From contig CAJNDS010000592.1 of assembly GCA_905221605.1 (NCBI GenBank), positions 1-64,000 of the forward strand: a stretch of 64,000 bases of DNA, read 5' to 3'. The notes beneath the pieces were generated by a model that saw only the letters and a program-made list of their open reading frames with translations, was not told the DNA's origin and searched no databases. The translations under genes were made by a program, and so were the position numbers. The DNA comes from Symbiodinium natans. Lineage: Eukaryota; Sar; Dinophyceae; Suessiales; Symbiodiniaceae. This document shows positions 59,303 through 64,000 of the stretch, in pieces; within the stretch, counting starts at the first letter, position 1; every line of letters begins with the position of its first letter.

Positions 59303-59542
59303 TCATCGCATCTCCTTGTCAAAAGCCTCATGCAATGTTGGTAAATGTGAGTCCGCAGCTCGGGGCATGTGTTTCTGGAAAGCATCCGCTGCCTCACCAG
59401 AGACCACAAGCCTCATCAGCTGCTTCTCGAAGCTCTTCCGGGCATCTACAAGGGAACGTGCCATCCATGAGTCTGCGCAGCTCTGTCGCAACTTATCACC
59501 TTTTTTGTGCATCTTCCTAGTGTCGAGCCTGTGTCCTGCCAA
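59303..59542 (-). CDS. coding-like exon, hypothetical helical protein
   Basis: Seventy-nine codons from a possible start reading KKGDKLRQSCADSWMARSLV, then DARKSFEKQLMRLVVSGEAA, then HLPTLHEAFDKEMR. Charged and helical with even composition. A second segment upstream (about 59,710-59,610) reads SRLVLAFLVKDPILRNMCL then VDARQLEAFSLL and may be the preceding exon. No family is recognised. Confidence 0.3.
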   Translation of the reverse strand: MAGHRLDTRKMHKKGDKLRQSCADSWMARSLVDARKSFEKQLMRLVVSGEAADAFQKHMPRAADSHLPTLHEAFDKEMR

Positions 59543-59925
59543 GTGTGTGAGGAAACTTCAATTTGCCAAAGCGAGCCAAACATCCGAGGTCCTCACTTCC
59601 AGCCTTCAAAGTAAGCTGAAAGCCTCAAGCTGCCGCGCATCAACAGCTAAGCACATGTTTCTGAGAATAGGGTCCTTCACAAGGAACGCAAGCACAAGGC
59701 GACTCTCTGGAAGTGGCGGTCAGGGGTCAAAGTGAAAGCTTATAGCTTCGAATGAAAAACTCCCTGTACATGGAGTTTTTGTTTCAAGGCTGCGCCTTGG
59801 CCTTGGAACGACGGCGAAGCGATCGTTAGCAAAGAACTCGCCCTGTACCTGCGCGGAAGAGCTTCACACACAACCCATCGTGCGGTGAAGTATCTTTACG
59901 TGCATGTGCGCATGTGCACATGTGT

Positions 59926-59970
59926 TCGCGTGTGCGTGCGCGCGCGCGCGTGCGTGTGTCTGTGTGCGAG
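59926..59970 (+). repeat. GT/GC alternating purine-pyrimidine run
   Basis: GTGTGCGTGCGCGCGCGCGCGTGCGTGTG, a potential Z-DNA former. Confidence 0.9.
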
Positions 59971-60804
59971 CGGCCGTGTTGGGTGTATTAGACTGGGTCA
60001 TTTGCGGTCAAATTTGCTTGGTGCAGCCTTCTTGTTTACAAGATATTTCCTTACTACATCTATACATATACATAAATATTGCACGTACTCAGATGTTCTT
60101 TCCCAATTGGTGTGTGCAATGCTTCTTGTGCAGCTCAAGCACATCGTCGCGAAACTGCCAAGACGGCATACATACCGTCACGCATAAGGATGTCGTGCGC
60201 CACTCATCGACAAGAGACATCTTGGTATCTTGAAGTTCTGGACATCAGTTGTCTGAGACAAGGCATGTTTTGCCATGACTCAGCATAATTAACTTGCGCG
60301 TGTAAAGCAGCTTTCATTGACGTGTTCTGATGTAGCTGAAGTTCGAAGTCGGCAGTGCTGCTGCAACATCCTGTAGCGGGTGAAGCAAGTACGTGCCCAC
60401 TTGAGAACGCTTTCACAAATCGATTGTTTGCAAGCCAGTTGGTTTATTGAAGCTAGCACATGAATCAACGATGACATTCAGCCTGCGTGATACATTACAG
60501 CCGCTGATGTTTTCACAAAACCAACATGCTGCACGAATCACTGCGCCGGAAGCTCTAAACGAAACACTGCACTAGAGTTAACAAAGGCATCACATAATAC
60601 GTGAAGGGTTCCCTCTCTTTCTTTCCCTCTCTCTTTCTCTCTCATGTACTAGCGTATGTAACATGCACATTGTGTCTCAAACATATTGCTGACGCACGGG
60701 TTTGCGTTGGCGCAAGCTGGAGCAAATTAGCGTTTATACGCATCATGTCGCATTACACATGGTACACGGCTCCTTTCAGGATTGGGTAAGCCCATCTACA
60801 AGCT

Positions 60805-60945
60805 ACGATGTGCCATGAGGGGGAGGGGCCAAGCACATGCGTCGCGAAATGCGAGAACAACCTTTCAGACAGAATCCGCAGCAGTATGTGCAAGGATGGC
60901 TCCAGGACTGGCACAATGTCCATGTGCGAAGACTTGCAGTGTAAA
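60805..60945 (+). CDS. Cys-rich coding-like segment
   Basis: About 46 codons from an ATG at 60,808 with six cysteines spaced C-x8-C-x3-C-x12-C-x11-C-x4-C (GPSTCVAKCENNL ... MCEDLQCK). The spacing recalls small disulphide-rich domains, but no family is recognised and there is no signal peptide. It is the only plus-strand candidate. Confidence 0.2.
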
Positions 60946-61189
60946 TCGTCGCACCTGTTGCAGCCATATCTCCTCAGAATTGATGTCCTGACAGCTAGAC
61001 AAGCTGCTCTGAGCTCACGATGTGCAAAGCGCATGTCTGATGGTTTCTTAAAGGAGCCTGCAGCAGCTCAAGCCCAGGAAATGGAATCAGCCACTGCAGA
61101 TCCCAGCGTGCAAACAGGACATGCGAGTACCTGCTAGTGGTGGGCAGACAGTGTGCAATCGACCCACAATCCGCATGAGCATTCGCTTG

Positions 61190-61391
61190 ACACCAAGGAT
61201 CGGCACGAAGTGTTGAGGATGTTCTCCTCATGCCATCTTACCGCGTCCGCACACCACCTCTCGGCGGGTCGTGGCAGCACTTTCTCAAGCGTTCCCAGCA
61301 TCACTTCCTGGATCAATTCTTCAAGTTTCGTCGCAACTGCTCGGCGCTCGTGATTGCTAAGGTCCTCATCTAGTGCACGTGCAAGCAACAA
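61190..61391 (-). CDS. coding-like exon, hypothetical protein
   Basis: Minus-strand frame reading ARALDEDLSNHERRAVATK, then LEELIQEVMLGTLEKVLPRP, then AERWCADAVRWHEENI. Strongly helical and charged. No family recognised, and no clear splice pair fixes the limits. Confidence 0.3.
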
Positions 61392-61399
61392 TCAACCAC

Positions 61400-62125
61400 A
61401 TGAGAATGGAATCGTTGCCATATCCACTTTAGACTTTGCGAAGTCGTAGCGCCAATCCCACTTCTCAGATGCATACGTAGGCCTGACTCTGGCTTTCATT
61501 CCTTAAGTTGTACTGATTCTAATGTATACATAGCTCGTGGAGCGACGAAAGTGCGCCTGAAGCCCAAGGCCCAGGCTGCATGGTACGGAGCTGGGACAGT
61601 CCGGCGCTCGGCCGCACGTGGTGCCCTCAAGTGCTGGTCATTTACAGAAAATTTTCAGAGCTTGAACATGCTTTGAAGGACTTTAGGATGTGCCCCGTGG
61701 CGTGAAAATTGCGACAGCGCTGCCAGAGCTGCCGTCCGTGAAGCGGATGCCGGAAATGTTCGTTTTCATGGAATCTTCTTCTTTCCTTTGTGAGCTATCA
61801 AAAGGCCAAGTGTGACGTGCGTCGGCAGCACAGCGAATCTGTCGATGCACTTCGTTTAGCTAGGATGCTGACAACGTGGGCGAAGAACCTGTGATGTCGT
61901 CATGGCCGACATCAGACCTTGCCATGCAACTTTCATTGTTGGCGTGGTGGCATGACACTCATTCTTTTTGAGGCCGGAGTGTGTGAGTGTAAGTACAACA
62001 GACCAAGTCAGAGTCATCCAAGCCCTTTTAACTGCCATCCTTCCACAAAATCGTCAAGTCAAATCTTCGCTGGACGCCGCCCGACACGTCATCCCTAAAT
62101 CGATGCTTGGTGGCAAGGATCCTGA
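61400..62125. other. no gene recognised
   Basis: Short frames only. Confidence 0.45.
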
Positions 62126-62128
62126 GTA

Positions 62129-62184
62129 AAACCTAAACCCTAAACCCTAAACCCCAAACCCCAAACCCTAAACCCTAAACCCTA
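62129..62184 (-). repeat. interstitial telomere-type block, CCCTAAA orientation
   Basis: About eight units of CCCTAAA including two CCCCAAA variants. Confidence 0.95.
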
Positions 62185-62302
62185 TGATGCTCTTTCGCGA
62201 TCACACGGAAGCCTCAAAAACCGTTTTCCGGAACCTTCTGAGTGCCTTTGACTTGAGGTTCCCAGCCTTGCTGGACCAACCCCGTATCTTGAACGACACA
62301 CG

Positions 62303-62430
62303 GGGTTTAGGGTTTAGGGTTTAGGTTTAGGGTTTAGGGTTTAGGGTTTAGGGTTTAGGGTTTAGGGTTTAGGGTTTAGGGTTTAGGGTTTAGGGTTTAG
62401 GGTTTAGGGTTTAGGGTTTAGGGTTTAGGG
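62303..62430 (+). repeat. interstitial telomere-type block (TTTAGGG)18
   Basis: 128 bp of TTTAGGG with one six-base TTTAGG variant, followed by two ACGGCAGGG words with another TTTAGGG between them. It faces the opposite way to the block at 62,129-62,184, with 118 bp of unique DNA between them. Confidence 0.97.
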
Positions 62431-62439
62431 ACGGCAGGG

Positions 62440-63280
62440 TTTAGGGACGGCAGGGTCCCCCGCCTCTTCGCCAGCCCGCCCAACCATGGTCCAGGTCGGG
62501 CGGCAACGCGGCGCCAAGCAGCCGCCGGATGCTGCCAAACTAACTGGTACAACTCGAGACAGCTCAACAGCTTATTGTTTATGACTTCGGCCTGACTCAG
62601 CAATTCCACAGGTCGGTCTCCCCAAGCCACCTCACAGACTCACAGAACATTGCACCGGCAACTCCCTGACTCAGTGACGAAGAGCACAGCTCTCACACAG
62701 CATGCTTGCTACAACAATTTGCAACAACATGTCGTGTTCGTTTCTCTCGCATCTTCTTGTTCTTCTCATTACTCCTCTGCTTCTGCTAAGAGTTTTCTAG
62801 AGGCCTTTGGGTACAGCCGGCCAAACCGATGTGTGTCTCTCTCTCTCTCTCTCTTCCCGGGGGCCGTCGGCCTTTCGTTACCAGTGGTGTGTGTGTGTGT
62901 GTGCGCCCTTGACCGCTGACGACACGTGTAAACGTGAAGAGACAAGGGTTGCCCTGCCAAAGTCGCTACTTCTAATCTCCAGAGGGTGGTCCATGCCCCA
63001 GGGGGTGGCAACCCACTTCATAGAGATGTTAGAGCCCCGCAGTGGCCTCTCATGACCCCTCTTTTTCTACTCCACACAAGTTGCAGTACTGGAATCAGGT
63101 TGCTCGCCTGTCCCGCGACAGCCTTCTGCAGAAACACCTCCAGCGATGCCCATTCCAAAGGTGTCAGCCTCAAACTAAGATTGTAAAATCTGAACTCAAG
63201 CCTTCTGACCCACCCTCAGTGGGGATGTTAGATTTTACGTCAAACCTGCTCCTCGCATCCCCGCTGAGAATCCATGGAGG
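62440..63280. other. no gene recognised; short TC and GT runs
   Basis: (TC)n at about 62,833-62,855 and (GT)n at about 62,886-62,902. Frames are short. Confidence 0.5.
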
Positions 63281-63284
63281 AAAG

Positions 63285-63545
63285 TCACGCCGAGTATCCT
63301 TGCAGTGCCCACCCCAGATAATCCTGCCGAGTATCCCTGGAGTCCCAAGAGAAGCCCACATAGAAGCCCGCAGAGAATCCCGCCGAGTATTCTTGACATA
63401 GAAGCCCGATTAATTTGTAGACAAGCTTCAGAGACTCCCCGAGAAGCCCGCCAAGTATCCTGGAGCGTACCCCCCAGAGAAACCTGTAGAGGATCCCACC
63501 AGTATCCCAGAGAAGCCCACAAGAGTGTCCAAGCTCAGAGAATTC
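63285..63545 (+). repeat. degenerate minisatellite of CCGCCGAGTATCC / AGAAGCCC words
   Basis: CCGCCGAGTAT(C/T)C recurs at about 63,279, 63,328 and 63,382, with CGCCAAGTATCC and CACCAGTATCC variants further on. AGAAGCCC(G/A) words alternate with them. The unit length is irregular, around 30-55 bp. Confidence 0.7.
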
Positions 63546-63549
63546 CGCG

Positions 63550-64000
63550 GAGAGCGAAGTATCTGTAATTGATTTCGGACAGGTGGGGATGATCGAAGCT
63601 TTCCAGGCCAAGGCCCGGACAACGAAGCTCCATCACCAGCAAAGCGACCAGGCTCGAAGTCCCCCTTTCATTTGATCTCATGGTACAATTCAAACAGGTT
63701 CAAACGACATCGCCCGAGCCAGTGGAGCATGGAAGCCTGGCCGGACGGCGCTACACGTCTTAGCTCGTCACCAAGATGACCTGGAGAGCATCGGAGCGAT
63801 CGCCGGTGAAATGCCGCAAAACAGAGAAGCACACAACCGAAAAGGATCCTTAGGGGTCTGCTGTCTTGCGCTGGGGTAGCTGCCGTCACCAGGCAATGTT
63901 TCAACCAGGCGGTGTGGTTGGGGGCCTCGGACAAGGGTGGCTGCCCGCTCGACACACCAGACATTGCAAATTCGCATGCCACAAGAAGAAGACGGAGTCA
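63550..64000. other. no gene recognised
   Basis: Short overlapping frames; no domains seen to the window end. Confidence 0.45.

Overview
This window looks like nuclear DNA of a dinoflagellate, most likely Symbiodiniaceae-like. The reasons are: a Ty1/copia polyprotein carrying extra enzyme-like domains of the kind seen in dinoflagellate elements; telomere-type TTTAGGG blocks scattered inside the sequence; apparent introns with GC or GA donors and AG|G acceptors; very low gene density; and large amounts of microsatellite, minisatellite and foldback DNA. No rRNA, tRNA, CRISPR array, bacterial operon or spliced-leader sequence was recognised.

Layout. Positions 1 to about 8.8 kb hold most of a copia retrotransposon read on the minus strand: a Gag-like ORF (6423-8789), then a 2121-codon Pol (43-6408) in the -1 frame. 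Pol runs CCCH finger, CCHC knuckle, aspartic protease, a cytosine-methyltransferase-like domain, an integrase with a large insertion in its core, a 2-oxoglutarate-oxygenase-like domain, reverse transcriptase and RNase H. All the catalytic residues I looked for are present, so the copy looks young. Its 3' end lies outside the window. A diverged direct repeat (9.0-10.26 kb) and a 640-bp pyrimidine tract follow.

From 12 to 64 kb the DNA is mostly non-coding. It is interrupted by simple repeats (CA 13.5 kb, CAG/CGG 17.3 kb, (GCT)48 47.2 kb, G28 53.27 kb), complex arrays (C-rich 24.0-27.8 kb, 9-bp GC-rich 39.4 kb, foldback with ~19-bp units 43.5-44.27 kb) and several small elements with terminal inverted repeats. 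One of these is a ~110-bp family with two clear copies and one short relative. Telomere-type blocks occur at 34.2, 35.6 and 62.1-62.4 kb.

Protein-coding sequence outside the retroelement is sparse, and every candidate is on the minus strand, in keeping with dinoflagellate unidirectional gene order. The best are an ankyrin-repeat gene (49,693-50,602) and a JmjC/cupin-like gene (52,539-53,076), each with a non-GT intron that joins the domain correctly. A DA1-like metallopeptidase fragment (55.63-55.76 kb) and a two-exon helical protein (12.41-12.61 kb) are weaker. Several further exon-like stretches have no recognisable family. None of these genes is clearly linked to another in function.
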